From: Amycolatopsis sp. CA-126428
GTDB taxonomy: Bacteria; Actinomycetota; Actinomycetes; Mycobacteriales; Pseudonocardiaceae
NCBI RefSeq assembly: GCF_002904335.1
Contig: NZ_PPHF01000001.1
Span: forward strand, 103,623 to 167,622
DNA: 64,000 nt
Reading direction: 5' to 3'
The notes beneath the pieces are model-generated. The model made no database searches and had not been told where the DNA came from. It saw nothing but the letters and a program-made list of their open reading frames with translations. Both the position numbers and the translations under genes were made by a program. Positions 1 to 8,503 of the stretch are shown in pieces (the first letter of the stretch is position 1; every line of letters begins with the position of its first letter).

Positions 1-1
1 C

Positions 2-1552
2 GCCAACCTCGGCGGCCAGGCGTTCTGGTCGCTCGGCGGCCTGTTCCTCGTCGACAGCCCGGAGCAGCGGCGCAACGGCATCAAGGACTCCTACGAGCTG
101 GCTCTGCGCGACTGGCTGGACTCCGCCGGCTTCGACCGCGACGACGAGGACCACTGGGCCCGGCAGTGGGCGCAGGCCTACGTCCGGTTCGCCGCCACCG
201 AGAAGCGGCCCTACCTGCACGACCTGGGCCTGCGGTTCACGCCCGTGGTCGGCTGGGCCGAGCGCGGGGGCGGCACGGCGGACGGCCACGGCAACTCGGT
301 TCCGCGGTTCCACCTGACCTGGGGCACCGGCCCCGAGGTGGTCCGGATCTTCGCCGAGCCGGTGCTGGCGGCCGAACGCCGCGGGCTGGTGCGGTTCGCG
401 TTCCGGCACCAGGTCGACGAGCTGATCGTCGAGGACGGCGCCGTGGCCGGGGTGCGGGGCACCGTGCTGGAGCCGTCGGAACTGGACCGCGGCCAGGCGT
501 CGTCCCGGACCGGCGTGGGCGGCTTCGAACTGCGGGCCAAGGCCGTGCTCGTCACCTCGGGCGGGATCGGGCACAACCACGACCTGATCCGCGCCAACTG
601 GCCGGCTGCCCGCCTCGGCCCGTGCCCGGAGACGATGATTCCCGGCGTGCCCGCCCACGTCGACGGCCGCATGCTCGCGATCAGCGAGCAGGCCGGCGCC
701 GGCCTGGTCAACCGCGACCGGATGTGGCACTACACCGAAGGCCTGCACAACTGGGACCCCATCTGGCCCGGTCACGCGATCCGGATCATCCCGGGTCCGT
801 CGTCGATGTGGTTCGACGCCACCGGGAAACGGCTCCCCGCCCCGAACTTCCCCGGCTTCGACACCAACCAGTCGATGAAGGCCATCCTGTCGACCGGCTA
901 CGACTACTCGTGGTTCGTGCTGAACCAGACGATCATCGACCGCGAATTCGTGCTGTCCGGGTCCGAGCAGAACCCCGACATCACCGGCAAGGACCTCCGC
1001 CGCACACTGGTCGGCCGCGGTGGCAAGGGCGCGCCGGGACCGGTCGACGCCTTCAAGAACCGGGGCGTGGACTTCGTCGTCGCCGACACCCTCGGCGAGC
1101 TCGTCGCGGGCATGAACAAGATCGCCCGTGGCCCGGCCCTGGAGGTCGCGGCGATCGAACGGCAGATCGCCGCCCGCGACGGCCAGGTCGGCAACCGGTT
1201 CTCGAAGGACCTGCAGCTCATGGCGATCGCCAACGCCCGCCGGACCCTGGGTGACCGGCTGGCGCGCGTGGCCAAGCCGCACCGGCTCCTCGACCCGGAG
1301 CACGGTCCGCTGATCGCGGTCCGCCTCAACATCCTGACGCGCAAGACGCTGGGCGGGATCCAGACGAACCTGGATTCCCAGGCCATGCGCGCCGACGGCT
1401 CCCCGTTCCCCGGCTTGTACGCCGCCGGCGAGGTCGCCGGCTTCGGCGGCGGTGGGGTGCACGGCTACAACGCGCTGGAAGGCACGTTCCTCGGCGGTTG
1501 CATCTTTTCCGGCCGTGCGGCGGGCCGGGCGCTTGCCCGCACGCTGCCGTAG
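2..1552 (+). CDS. FAD-binding dehydrogenase, 3' part (5' end outside window)
   Basis: The frame is open from base 2 and ends at TAG 1550-1552, so about 516 residues are visible and the N-terminus with the first FAD dinucleotide motif is missing. The protein resembles the fumarate reductase/3-ketosteroid dehydrogenase-like FAD dehydrogenases found widely in actinomycetes. The C-terminal FAD-contact segment is typical: GLYAAGEVAGFGGGG followed by HGYNALEGTFLGG. The segment VLVTSGGIG near 550-570 is the usual FAD-domain strand that returns after the substrate domain. The substrate is not predictable. It converges on the GH44 gene with only 23 bases between them and has no evident link to the polyketide genes; it is probably chromosomal background flanking the cluster. 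Confidence 0.85.
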   Translation, partial: ANLGGQAFWSLGGLFLVDSPEQRRNGIKDSYELALRDWLDSAGFDRDDEDHWARQWAQAYVRFAATEKRPYLHDLGLRFTPVVGWAERGGGTADGHGNSVPRFHLTWGTGPEVVRIFAEPVLAAERRGLVRFAFRHQVDELIVEDGAVAGVRGTVLEPSELDRGQASSRTGVGGFELRAKAVLVTSGGIGHNHDLIRANWPAARLGPCPETMIPGVPAHVDGRMLAISEQAGAGLVNRDRMWHYTEGLHNWDPIWPGHAIRIIPGPSSMWFDATGKRLPAPNFPGFDTNQSMKAILSTGYDYSWFVLNQTIIDREFVLSGSEQNPDITGKDLRRTLVGRGGKGAPGPVDAFKNRGVDFVVADTLGELVAGMNKIARGPALEVAAIERQIAARDGQVGNRFSKDLQLMAIANARRTLGDRLARVAKPHRLLDPEHGPLIAVRLNILTRKTLGGIQTNLDSQAMRADGSPFPGLYAAGEVAGFGGGGVHGYNALEGTFLGGCIFSGRAAGRALARTLP

Positions 1553-1575
1553 GGCGCGTTGAGGGTCGGGTGTTC

Positions 1576-3504
1576 TCAGGCGGGTGTGCAGGTGAGTCTC
1601 GGTGGGGGTGCTGTCCCGCTCGCCTGGAACCCGAAGGTCGTGCTGCCGCCCGGGCCGATCGGGCCGTTCCACCCGGCGTCGCCGGCCACCACGCTCGCGC
1701 CGTTCTGCTTGAGGGTGGTGTTCCACGAGTTGGTGACCTGCTGGTCGCCGGGCCAGGTCCAGCCGACTCGCCAGCCGGTGATCGGCGTGCGGCGGTCGTT
1801 GGTGACCGTCACCGTCGCGACGTGGCCGGTGCCCCAGCCGCCGTTGACCTGGAGGCTCGCGGTGCACCCGGCCGGCGGCAGGACCAGCAGCGTGATGGAG
1901 TTCGCCGGGTAGGTCGCGTCGACCCGGCCGTTGGTCGCCGGGAGGTCGGCGCCGCGCACGATGGCGCCCAGGTCGGCCGGGCTGTAGGTGAACCGTTGTG
2001 CCGCACCGGCGTTGTCGAACCCGGCCACCGACAGCGGCGCGGTGAGGTCGCCGCCGGTCTTGTTGACGACCATCACGGTCAGCGCCTGGTCGGCGGACCG
2101 CTGGGCCGCGTACACCGCCAGCTGACCCTGGTCGGCGGCGGTCGCCGACACGCTGACGTCACCGAACCGGCTGCCCGCGCCGTCGTAGTTGCGGTACATC
2201 CGGAACGCGTACGCGCCCGGGTCGGTCGGCTTGGGCTCGCCCCACATCGTGGCGAGGTCGAGGCCCTCCCGGCCGAAGACGCCCAGGATGTCGGCCTCCG
2301 CCAGCGCGCCGTTGATGTCGTCCAGCGCGCCCCAGTTGTACTCGGTGATGGCGGTCTTCGTCCCGGGGTTGTACTGGGCGACCCACGACTTCATCGTGCG
2401 GATGAACTGCAGCGGCGGCGCGTTGACGCCGCCCGGGCCGATCCAGGACTCTTCGACGTAGGTCGGGTCCCACAGCGACCGGATGGACCGCAGCCGCAGC
2501 GCATTGGCCTCAGGTGTCTTGTCGCCGCTGATCTGCGGGTAGAAGTGCTGGTCGAAGTAGTCGAGGTAACGCTTGCCGCCGTGGGCGTCGCTGTAGTCCT
2601 TCATGTTCTTCAGGTACCACTGGGACAGGTTGAGCCCGCCGTGCGCGGCCGAATCGGCACCCGGTCCGCAACCGTCCACTCCGGACGCGACCCACTCGCA
2701 GTAGCCCCAGCCGGACGGACCGAGCACCGCCGCGCTGGGATCGGCGGCCTTGATCGCCGCGGCGGCCGCGGTGCCCTTGCCGCCCAGTTCGTCGTCCGAG
2801 ACCGGCTGGGGGTGCACGTCCCGGTGCGTGCTGGACCAGAGCACCGGCTCGTTGTCGAGTTCGTAGATCGGCACGCCACCCCGGTCCGCCGTGCCGAACC
2901 GGTCCACCAGGTGCGACACCATCTCGCCGTCGAACGCCGCGTCCGCCGGGACCGAGGTGTCGGTGGGAACGCCGGTCAGGTTCTGCTGGCCGAGCTGACC
3001 GTTGCCGCAGTTGGGGTCCCACTGGTCGAAGCTGTCCTGCTGCGGGAACCGGGTCGCCGGGAACCCGCAGGCGAACGGGTGGGACGACGGCGAGTCCTTG
3101 GCCACCCACCCGCTGAGGGGCACGGTGACGACCGGCTTGATGCCGCGGCCGAGGTTGGCCCCGACCATGCCTTCGACGGTGTGTTCCTGGTCGGCGACGA
3201 TGTTTTCGAAGTACCAGTCGCTGCCGGTGTTGTAGGTGTGGTTCTTGAAGTTGTAGCGGCTGGAGGCGTTGCCGCCCCAGCGCGCGACCGTCTGGCCGAT
3301 TTCGGCGTTGAACGCCGGATCGCCGCCGTTGAGGCCGTAGATGCCGGGGCTGATCGGGTGCCGGGCGGCGGACACGTCCACCGACAGGCTGAGCTCGGCG
3401 GCGGACGCCGGCGGTGCGGCGATGGCCTGGGCGGTCAGCACCGCGGCCAGCACGCAGCCGCTCGCCGTTCCGGACCTGAGGTGGTGTCGTCGTCGAGCAC
3501 CCAT
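1576..3504 (-). CDS. secreted GH44 endoglucanase/xyloglucanase with C-terminal CBM2
   Basis: A 642-residue secreted glycoside hydrolase. ATG 3504 is preferred over the in-frame ATG at 3543 because it follows AGGAG at good spacing and gives a compact signal peptide: an Arg-rich start, a hydrophobic core, and an Ala-rich cleavage region around PASAAELS. Family 44 features follow: RWGGNASSRYNF, the acid/base glutamate in YELDNEP (about Glu219) and the nucleophile in ITEYNWG (about Glu388). Residues about 545-642 form a CBM2-like cellulose-binding module with GWGTGH, GWRVGWTWPG and WN motifs. Known family activity is endo-cleavage of cellulose and xyloglucan. A CebR/CelR-type palindrome lies 25 bases upstream, so induction by cello-oligosaccharides is expected. 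The gene belongs to plant-polymer use rather than to the antibiotic cluster and helps mark the cluster edge. Confidence 0.92.
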   Translation of the reverse strand: MGARRRHHLRSGTASGCVLAAVLTAQAIAAPPASAAELSLSVDVSAARHPISPGIYGLNGGDPAFNAEIGQTVARWGGNASSRYNFKNHTYNTGSDWYFENIVADQEHTVEGMVGANLGRGIKPVVTVPLSGWVAKDSPSSHPFACGFPATRFPQQDSFDQWDPNCGNGQLGQQNLTGVPTDTSVPADAAFDGEMVSHLVDRFGTADRGGVPIYELDNEPVLWSSTHRDVHPQPVSDDELGGKGTAAAAAIKAADPSAAVLGPSGWGYCEWVASGVDGCGPGADSAAHGGLNLSQWYLKNMKDYSDAHGGKRYLDYFDQHFYPQISGDKTPEANALRLRSIRSLWDPTYVEESWIGPGGVNAPPLQFIRTMKSWVAQYNPGTKTAITEYNWGALDDINGALAEADILGVFGREGLDLATMWGEPKPTDPGAYAFRMYRNYDGAGSRFGDVSVSATAADQGQLAVYAAQRSADQALTVMVVNKTGGDLTAPLSVAGFDNAGAAQRFTYSPADLGAIVRGADLPATNGRVDATYPANSITLLVLPPAGCTASLQVNGGWGTGHVATVTVTNDRRTPITGWRVGWTWPGDQQVTNSWNTTLKQNGASVVAGDAGWNGPIGPGGSTTFGFQASGTAPPPRLTCTPA

Positions 3505-3528
3505 GAGGAAACTCCTGCCGCCGGCTTG

Positions 3529-3542
3529 TGGGAGCGCTCCCA
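3529..3542. promoter_or_regulatory. CebR/CelR-type operator upstream of GH44 gene
   Basis: The perfect 14-base palindrome TGGGAGCGCTCCCA is identical to the operator bound by the LacI-family cellulose regulators CelR (Thermobifida) and CebR (Streptomyces). It lies just upstream of the GH44 start, where a repressor would block transcription until a cello-oligosaccharide releases it. The regulator gene is not in the window. Confidence 0.85.
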
Positions 3543-3661
3543 TACGCTACCGGCCGCGGCCCGGTCGTCAATCGGCCGATGGGCGGTCGTCGCCGATTCG
3601 GCGCGCTGACCTGGTGCGGCGCGCGGTGAAAATTTCCGGTGCCGGCGGCGGGAGAGCGTGT

Positions 3662-4372
3662 TCAGCCGGCGGAGACCGGCGCGGAGATCAGCTCGAGCGC
3701 CGTCTCCCGCGCCTCGGCGAGGGCTTGGCTGCCTTCGGCGGCGGTGGCCCGGACCTGCGCCGGGGTCGCGCGCTCCGGGCCGAGCAACGCGGTGACCGAC
3801 TTGGCGAGGACCTGTTCCGGGACCACGGGCTCCGGCCGGAACCGGCTCGGTACGGGGGCCGCCATGAACCCGGTGAGCAGGGCGTGGAGGGCCAGCGCCT
3901 GCTCGGCCAGTGGCCAGTCGGTCCGGGCGAGCGCGTGCCGGCGCCAGATCGGCAGCACGCCGGACATCATCGCGTCCGGGCTCAGGGTTTCCAGGAGTTT
4001 CGCCGCACGCGGGTCTTCGGTGAGCGCGCCGAGGAGGCCGTCGTCGCCGCGGCGCAGGGCGTCGACGAACGGGTGCCGGGCCGCGGTGGTCAGCATGCGG
4101 GGGATGAGCCGGGACGGCCGGGCGAGGTCGGAGTCGGCGGTGACCGCTTCGGTGACGGCGTCCGCGAGGCCGATGAAGTCGCGGCTGATCAGGCCGAGCA
4201 GGAGATCTTCCTTCGTCTTCCAGTAGAGGTAGACGGTGCCCTTGCCGATGTGGGCGCGGGTGGCGACGTCGGAGATGGTGACGCCCTTGCTGCCGCGGGC
4301 GAGCAGCAGTTCACCCGCGGCGGCGAGGATGCGCGCCGCCTTGGGCGAGCTGTGTTCAGGCAGGTCCGGCAA
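3662..4372 (-). CDS. TetR-family transcriptional repressor
   Basis: An N-terminal TetR helix-turn-helix is clear: AARILAAAGELLLARGSKGVTISDVATRAHIGKGT (given here in pieces: ILAAAGELLL, TISDVA, HIGKGTVYLYW, KTKEDLLLGL). The C-terminal ligand domain is unassigned. The start chosen is TTG 4372, preceded by GGAAGG, giving 236 residues; it overlaps the end of the upstream monooxygenase by 17 bases, suggesting translational coupling. An ATG at 4426 would add 18 residues lying wholly inside the monooxygenase gene. As the second gene of a pair behind a palindromic operator (5627-5653), it probably represses its own operon and responds to a small aromatic or antibiotic-like ligand; that role is inferred from context. 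Confidence 0.85.
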   Translation of the reverse strand: MPDLPEHSSPKAARILAAAGELLLARGSKGVTISDVATRAHIGKGTVYLYWKTKEDLLLGLISRDFIGLADAVTEAVTADSDLARPSRLIPRMLTTAARHPFVDALRRGDDGLLGALTEDPRAAKLLETLSPDAMMSGVLPIWRRHALARTDWPLAEQALALHALLTGFMAAPVPSRFRPEPVVPEQVLAKSVTALLGPERATPAQVRATAAEGSQALAEARETALELISAPVSAG

Positions 4373-5615
4373 CGCTGGTCCTTCCGGGTGGGGTGGCGTC
4401 GAGTACCCCGCCGACGATATCGGCATTCTTGAACTTCTCGATGTCCTCCACGCGCAGCACGCGTTCGAGCAGGCGCCCGCCGAGCCGGGTCTTGGCCAGT
4501 TTCGGGAGCACCCGGCGGAACACGACCTCCGGCCGGCTGTCGGCCATGAAGATCTTGCGGTCGCTGAACGCGCTGTCCTGGTAGTGGTCGATGTAGGGGC
4601 GCAGGGCGCGTTCCCATTCGGTGAGGGCGGTTTCGACGTCGTCGTGGCGCTCGAGCATGGTGCCGAGCAGGTCGGCGCCGGTCAGCCCGGACGAGACGCC
4701 CATGCCCGCGTAGAGCGTGACGCACCAGGCGGAGTCGCCGACCAGGACGACACGCCCGCGGTGCCACCGCGGCATCCGCACCTGCTCGACGGAGTCGAAG
4801 AGGACGTTGCCGGCCGACTCCAGGTGGTCGATGACGTCGCCGAGCGTGCTACCCAGTGGTTGCGGGCCGAAGGCGGCGCGGACGCGCTGGGCGGGCGTGG
4901 CGGTGAACTCGGCGTCGACGTCGCCGGTGCGGTAGGTCAGCATGATCGTGGGGTTGTGGTCGGTGAAGGCGAAGACCCACATCGACCGGCCGGGCTCGAG
5001 CAGCGTCGCGCCCTGCCCGGGGGCGAGGCCGGCCGGGGTGCCGTCGTATTCGAAGGCCACGACGATGTAGCCGAGCCGGCGCAGGTGGTCATCGTGGGGG
5101 CCGAACACCAGTGACCGCACGGTCGAGCGCAGCCCGTCGGCGCCGACCACGAGGTCGAACCGCTCGGTGACCTCGGTGCCGGTCACGGTGTTCCGCAGGG
5201 TGACGTCGACCCCGGTGGCGTCCTGCTCGATCGCGGTGGGCACGGTGGAGTAGCGGATCTCGACGTCGCCGGGCAGGACCTCGAAGGCGGCCTGTTCGGC
5301 GTCGCCGCGCAACATCAGCCACGGCTTGCCGGGCAGGTCGCCGAAGCCCGCGCCCGGCCGGTGGCGCCCGCTCCGGTCGAGGTTCACCGGCGGCTGCGGG
5401 CTGCCGCGGTCGTGCAGGTGCGCACCGAGGCCCAGGCGGGTGGCCGCCGCCTTGCCCGCCCCGAACAGGGCGACGAAGTAGCCGCCGGAGCGACGCCCCG
5501 GCGCGCGTTCGACCAGCACGGGCGTCCAGCCCGCGGCCCGCAACCGCGCCGCGGTGGCGATCCCGCTGACGCCCATTCCTACGACCAGTACCCGGCGTGT
5601 GGTGTTGTCGTCCAT
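4356..5615 (-). CDS. FAD-dependent monooxygenase (PHBH/TetX-like)
   Basis: A 419-residue class A flavoprotein monooxygenase. The N-terminal dinucleotide motif is GMGVSGIATAARLRAAG (about residues 13-29); the second FAD/NAD(P)H motif is VVGADGLRSTVR (DG motif); the third, GD motif appears as VVLVGDSAW followed by GMGVSSGLTGADLLG. Relatives hydroxylate aromatics or inactivate antibiotics such as tetracycline and rifamycin; the substrate here is unknown. It is the first gene of a two-gene operon with a TetR regulator, transcribed from a region holding nested inverted repeats. That arrangement is typical of an inducible detoxification unit, though a tailoring role cannot be excluded because it lies only about 350 bases from the type II thioesterase. 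Confidence 0.85.
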   Translation of the reverse strand: MDDNTTRRVLVVGMGVSGIATAARLRAAGWTPVLVERAPGRRSGGYFVALFGAGKAAATRLGLGAHLHDRGSPQPPVNLDRSGRHRPGAGFGDLPGKPWLMLRGDAEQAAFEVLPGDVEIRYSTVPTAIEQDATGVDVTLRNTVTGTEVTERFDLVVGADGLRSTVRSLVFGPHDDHLRRLGYIVVAFEYDGTPAGLAPGQGATLLEPGRSMWVFAFTDHNPTIMLTYRTGDVDAEFTATPAQRVRAAFGPQPLGSTLGDVIDHLESAGNVLFDSVEQVRMPRWHRGRVVLVGDSAWCVTLYAGMGVSSGLTGADLLGTMLERHDDVETALTEWERALRPYIDHYQDSAFSDRKIFMADSRPEVVFRRVLPKLAKTRLGGRLLERVLRVEDIEKFKNADIVGGVLDATPPGRTSVAGPA

Positions 5616-5626
5616 GACTCAACCAT

Positions 5627-5653
5627 ACTGACCAGATCGGTCAGCTGGTCAGT
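5627..5653. promoter_or_regulatory. nested palindromes, likely TetR operator
   Basis: ACTGACCAG (5627-5635) and CTGGTCAGT (5645-5653) are perfect inverted repeats. Inside them TGACC-AGATC-GGTCA forms a second palindrome that shares the left arm. The site sits 12 bases upstream of the monooxygenase ATG, the position expected for autoregulation by the TetR protein encoded downstream. The binding partner is inferred. Confidence 0.7.
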
Positions 5654-5660
5654 CAGTGGC

Positions 5661-5959
5661 GTGGGTCACAGTCGTCGAGGGTGCGGTTCGCGGATCGTCG
5701 AGGGGGTCATGAATGTCCACATAGGACGCTTCGGCGCCGGAGAAGCGCGCTGGCGCGGCAATCCAGCTGGGGGTGTCTGTTTTGCCGCACCAGCGCTGGT
5801 ATCCCTAAGGGATGGCATGGTGCTCCGGATGCCGGGCCGGGTACTCCCGCGCTCGGCGCGTCCCATTGAAGCCCAGTGCCCGGTCGCGTGCCTAGGTGGC
5901 AACGGTCTTGACCGAGGCCGCCGATGGTCAGGCGTTCGCGCCGTCAAGACGACCTGTGG
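5661..5959. other. intergenic region, no gene seen
   Basis: About 300 bases between the monooxygenase operator region and the thioesterase stop codon. No ORF here has a convincing start, codon bias or recognisable product. A short imperfect hairpin with arms GTCTTGAC (5905-5912) and GTCAAGAC (5943-5950) just beyond the thioesterase stop could end its leftward transcript. TCCCT-A-AGGGA at 5802-5812 is a further small inverted repeat. The stretch may also hold the -35 side of the monooxygenase promoter. Confidence 0.35.
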
Positions 5960-6736
5960 CTATTTCGCGGTATTCGAAAGATCCCGCGGGCGTGCGGTCA
6001 GCGTCCGCGAGATCACGTCCAGGACGCGCGGCGCGTGCTCGTCGAGGTAGAAGTGCCCACCGGGGTAGGTGTGCAGGGTGAAGTCCGCCGTCGTGTGGCC
6101 GGCCCAGGCTCGGGCCTCCGCCACGGTCGCCTTCGGGTCCGATTCGCCGACCAGCGCGTGGATCGGGCAGTGCAGCGGCGGTCCCGGCTCGTAGCGGTAC
6201 GTCTCCGCGGCCCGGTAGTCGCTGCGCAGGGCGGGCAGTGCCGTCGCCAGCAGTTCCTCGTCGTCGAGCAGGTGCGCGTTCGTGCCGCTGAGCGACTTGA
6301 TCTCGGCGACGAACTCGGCGTCGCCGAGCAGGTGGTACCGCTCGTCCCGGTGGCAGGACGGCGCCCGGCGACCCGAGGCGAACAGGGCCAGCGGGGCGAC
6401 ACCCGCGCTCTCCAGCCGAAGCGCGACCTCGAAGCCCAGCGTCGCGCCCATGCTGTGGCCGAAGATCGCCAGCGGCACATCCGTGTGGGGCAGCAAGTTG
6501 GCGGTCACCGCGTCGGCGAGCTCACCGATGCTCGACACGCTCGGCTCGCGCCTGCGGTCCTGGCGTCCGGGGTACTGCACGGCGAGCACGCCGACCCGCG
6601 GCGCGAGTGCACGGGAGACCGGGAAGAAGTAGCTCGCCGAGCCGCCGGCGTAGGGCAGGCAGACCAGGTTGACCGGCACGTCGGGGATCGGGTGGTAGCG
6701 CCGGATCCACGGCTGCGCCTCCGGGGTGTCGGCCAC
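5960..6736 (-). CDS. type II (editing) thioesterase
   Basis: A 258-residue alpha/beta hydrolase of the discrete thioesterase family that accompanies polyketide and peptide synthetases. It hydrolyses stalled or wrongly primed acyl groups from carrier proteins in the cytoplasm. Visible motifs: VCLPYAGGSASYFFPVSRAL near the start, the QYPGRQDRR segment, the nucleophile elbow GHSMG (Ser95), and GGHFYLDEH carrying the catalytic histidine. GTG 6736 is chosen because AGGAGAG precedes it at normal spacing; the longer ATG frame from 6808 has no ribosome site and adds non-conserved residues. It is the leftmost clearly polyketide-linked gene, divergent from the membrane protein/two-component operon, and probably serves PKS1-PKS3. 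Confidence 0.9.
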   Translation of the reverse strand: MADTPEAQPWIRRYHPIPDVPVNLVCLPYAGGSASYFFPVSRALAPRVGVLAVQYPGRQDRRREPSVSSIGELADAVTANLLPHTDVPLAIFGHSMGATLGFEVALRLESAGVAPLALFASGRRAPSCHRDERYHLLGDAEFVAEIKSLSGTNAHLLDDEELLATALPALRSDYRAAETYRYEPGPPLHCPIHALVGESDPKATVAEARAWAGHTTADFTLHTYPGGHFYLDEHAPRVLDVISRTLTARPRDLSNTAK

Positions 6737-6958
6737 GGACGTCACTCTCCTGCGGTCGGGGTACGAGGAATGTCCCGGACTTTCCTGTGCTGCCGGGCCC
6801 ACCGGCAACCCTGGGCCCGGGACCGGGGCGAAACCCCTAGTCTTTCGCGTCGCTTTCCTTCCCGCTCGGCGATTCCCGTGCGTGTTCCGGCGGTTACAGC
6901 GAGATCGGCCGGTTTGCTATCGTCGAGCCCAGTGATCACTGGGGAGGGGCGTGACGGG

Positions 6959-8503
6959 ATGCCAGAACGCCCGGCCGACGCCGGCGCCGGCTGGCGGCGG
7001 CTGAGCCTCCGGACGCTCGGCGTCCACCTGAAATGGCTCGTGCCGCCGGCCGCCTCGCTGGGCGCGTACGCGTTGTGGACCGGCGGCGAGCTCGAGGTCG
7101 CGTCGCTGTACAAGCTCGGGATGGTCAGCGTCGCCTTCGCCGCGGTCACGGTGTACGAGGTCGTTCAGCTGCTCACCACCCACTTCCGGGTGACCGGCGA
7201 GGTGTTCGAGCTGCGCAAGGGCTTGGTGCTGCGCCGGCACCGCTCGATCCGGCGCGACCGCGTGCGCCGGGTCGACCTGACCGCCGGGCCCGCGCAGCAG
7301 CTGTTCGCGCTCGTCATCGTGCGCATCGGCACCGGCAGCGGGCCGCAGGGCAAGGACCACGAAGTCACGCTGTCGGCGCTGTCGAAGCGGGACGCGCTCG
7401 CCCTGCAGGCGGAACTGCTCGCGGGCGCCGGTACGGCGGCGGAGGATGACCCGGCCGAGGACGGCACGATCGCCGCGCTGCGGTGGTCGTGGATCCGCTA
7501 CGCGCCGCTCACCATGTGGGGCGGGCTCGCGATCGTCGGGCTCGTCGCGCTCGCGACCCGGGTGGCGGACTGGTTCGGCCTGAGCCTCGACGGGGTTTTC
7601 CGGTGGCTGGCCCGGTTCTTCCAGGAGGCTTCGCCCGTCCAGGTGATCCTTTCCTTCGGGGCCGTCTTCGCCGTCCTCAGCGCGCTGAGCAGCCTGCTGC
7701 TGTTCTGCGAGCAGTGGTGGCGCTACCGCTTCGAGATCGAGGGGCGCTACACCTACCGGGTTCGCCGCGGTCTCCTCACGACCCGGCAGATCGCGATCGA
7801 CCGGCGGCGCGTCCGCGGGGTCGAGGTGACGCAACCGTTGCCGCTGCGGCTGTTCGGGGCCGGCCGGGTCGAGGTGCTCGCGACCGGCCTCGGCGCCTCG
7901 GACGACGACTACACGGGCATGCAGGTGGTCACCCCCGCCGTGCCGCGCGGGGAAGCCGACCGGATCGCGGCGGCGATCGCGGAACAGTCGCCGTCGCCGA
8001 CGGCGGCCACGCGGCTGCGGCCGCACCCGCCCGCCGCGCTGCGGCGCCGGCTGCTTCGCGCGGTCCTGGCCGCGCTCGTGCCGGCCGCCGTGCTCGCGGT
8101 GCTCGGCTGGACCTTCGCCCCGGCCGTGCTGCCCAGCGTGGGGATCGTCGCGGCCGCCGGCGTCGTGCTCGGGGTCCTGCTCGGTGTCGACGCCTACCGG
8201 GCCCTCGGCCACGACGTCTCCGGCGACTACCTGGTCACCCGGTACGGGACGCTGCGGCGGCACACCGTGGCCCTGCGCCGCGACGGCGTGATCGGGTGGC
8301 GGATCTCGCGCTCCCCGGGCCAGCGCCTGTCCGGGCTGGTCACCGTCAGCGCCGTGACCGCGGCGGGCAAGGGCGGTGCGTACCAGGTGCGTGACGTCCG
8401 GCTTCCGGACGGCGTGGCGTTCGCGGGCGAGGCCGTCCCCGGGCTGCTGGCGCCCTTCGTGGCCGCTGGGCAGGCCCCCGAACCCGAACCCGCACGCCGG
8501 TGA
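6959..8503 (+). CDS. PH-domain (YdbT/YdbS-like) membrane protein
   Basis: A 514-residue membrane protein. ATG 6959 follows GGGAGGGG at 9 bases; an in-frame GTG at 6932 is possible. It contains repeated bacterial PH (bPH2) units, each with pattern R-x-G-L-x-x-R: ELRKGLVLRRHRSIRRDRVRRVDL (about residues 80-105, only key parts cited), YRVRRGLLTTRQIAIDRRRV in the middle, and RYGTLRRHTVALRRDGV near the end. These units are separated by paired hydrophobic segments (APLTMWGGLAIVGLVAL, VILSFGAVFAVLSALSSLLL, VLAALVPAAVLAVLGW). Function in this family is poorly known; an envelope-stress or antibiotic-tolerance role is only a suggestion. Its stop overlaps the histidine kinase start by four bases, so the three genes to 10439 form one operon. 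Confidence 0.8.
   Translation: MPERPADAGAGWRRLSLRTLGVHLKWLVPPAASLGAYALWTGGELEVASLYKLGMVSVAFAAVTVYEVVQLLTTHFRVTGEVFELRKGLVLRRHRSIRRDRVRRVDLTAGPAQQLFALVIVRIGTGSGPQGKDHEVTLSALSKRDALALQAELLAGAGTAAEDDPAEDGTIAALRWSWIRYAPLTMWGGLAIVGLVALATRVADWFGLSLDGVFRWLARFFQEASPVQVILSFGAVFAVLSALSSLLLFCEQWWRYRFEIEGRYTYRVRRGLLTTRQIAIDRRRVRGVEVTQPLPLRLFGAGRVEVLATGLGASDDDYTGMQVVTPAVPRGEADRIAAAIAEQSPSPTAATRLRPHPPAALRRRLLRAVLAALVPAAVLAVLGWTFAPAVLPSVGIVAAAGVVLGVLLGVDAYRALGHDVSGDYLVTRYGTLRRHTVALRRDGVIGWRISRSPGQRLSGLVTVSAVTAAGKGGAYQVRDVRLPDGVAFAGEAVPGLLAPFVAAGQAPEPEPARR

Noticed and set aside
5924..6958. Upstream extension of the PH-domain protein frame
   Set aside because: It runs antisense through the type II thioesterase and has no membrane or PH features before residue 1 at 6959.
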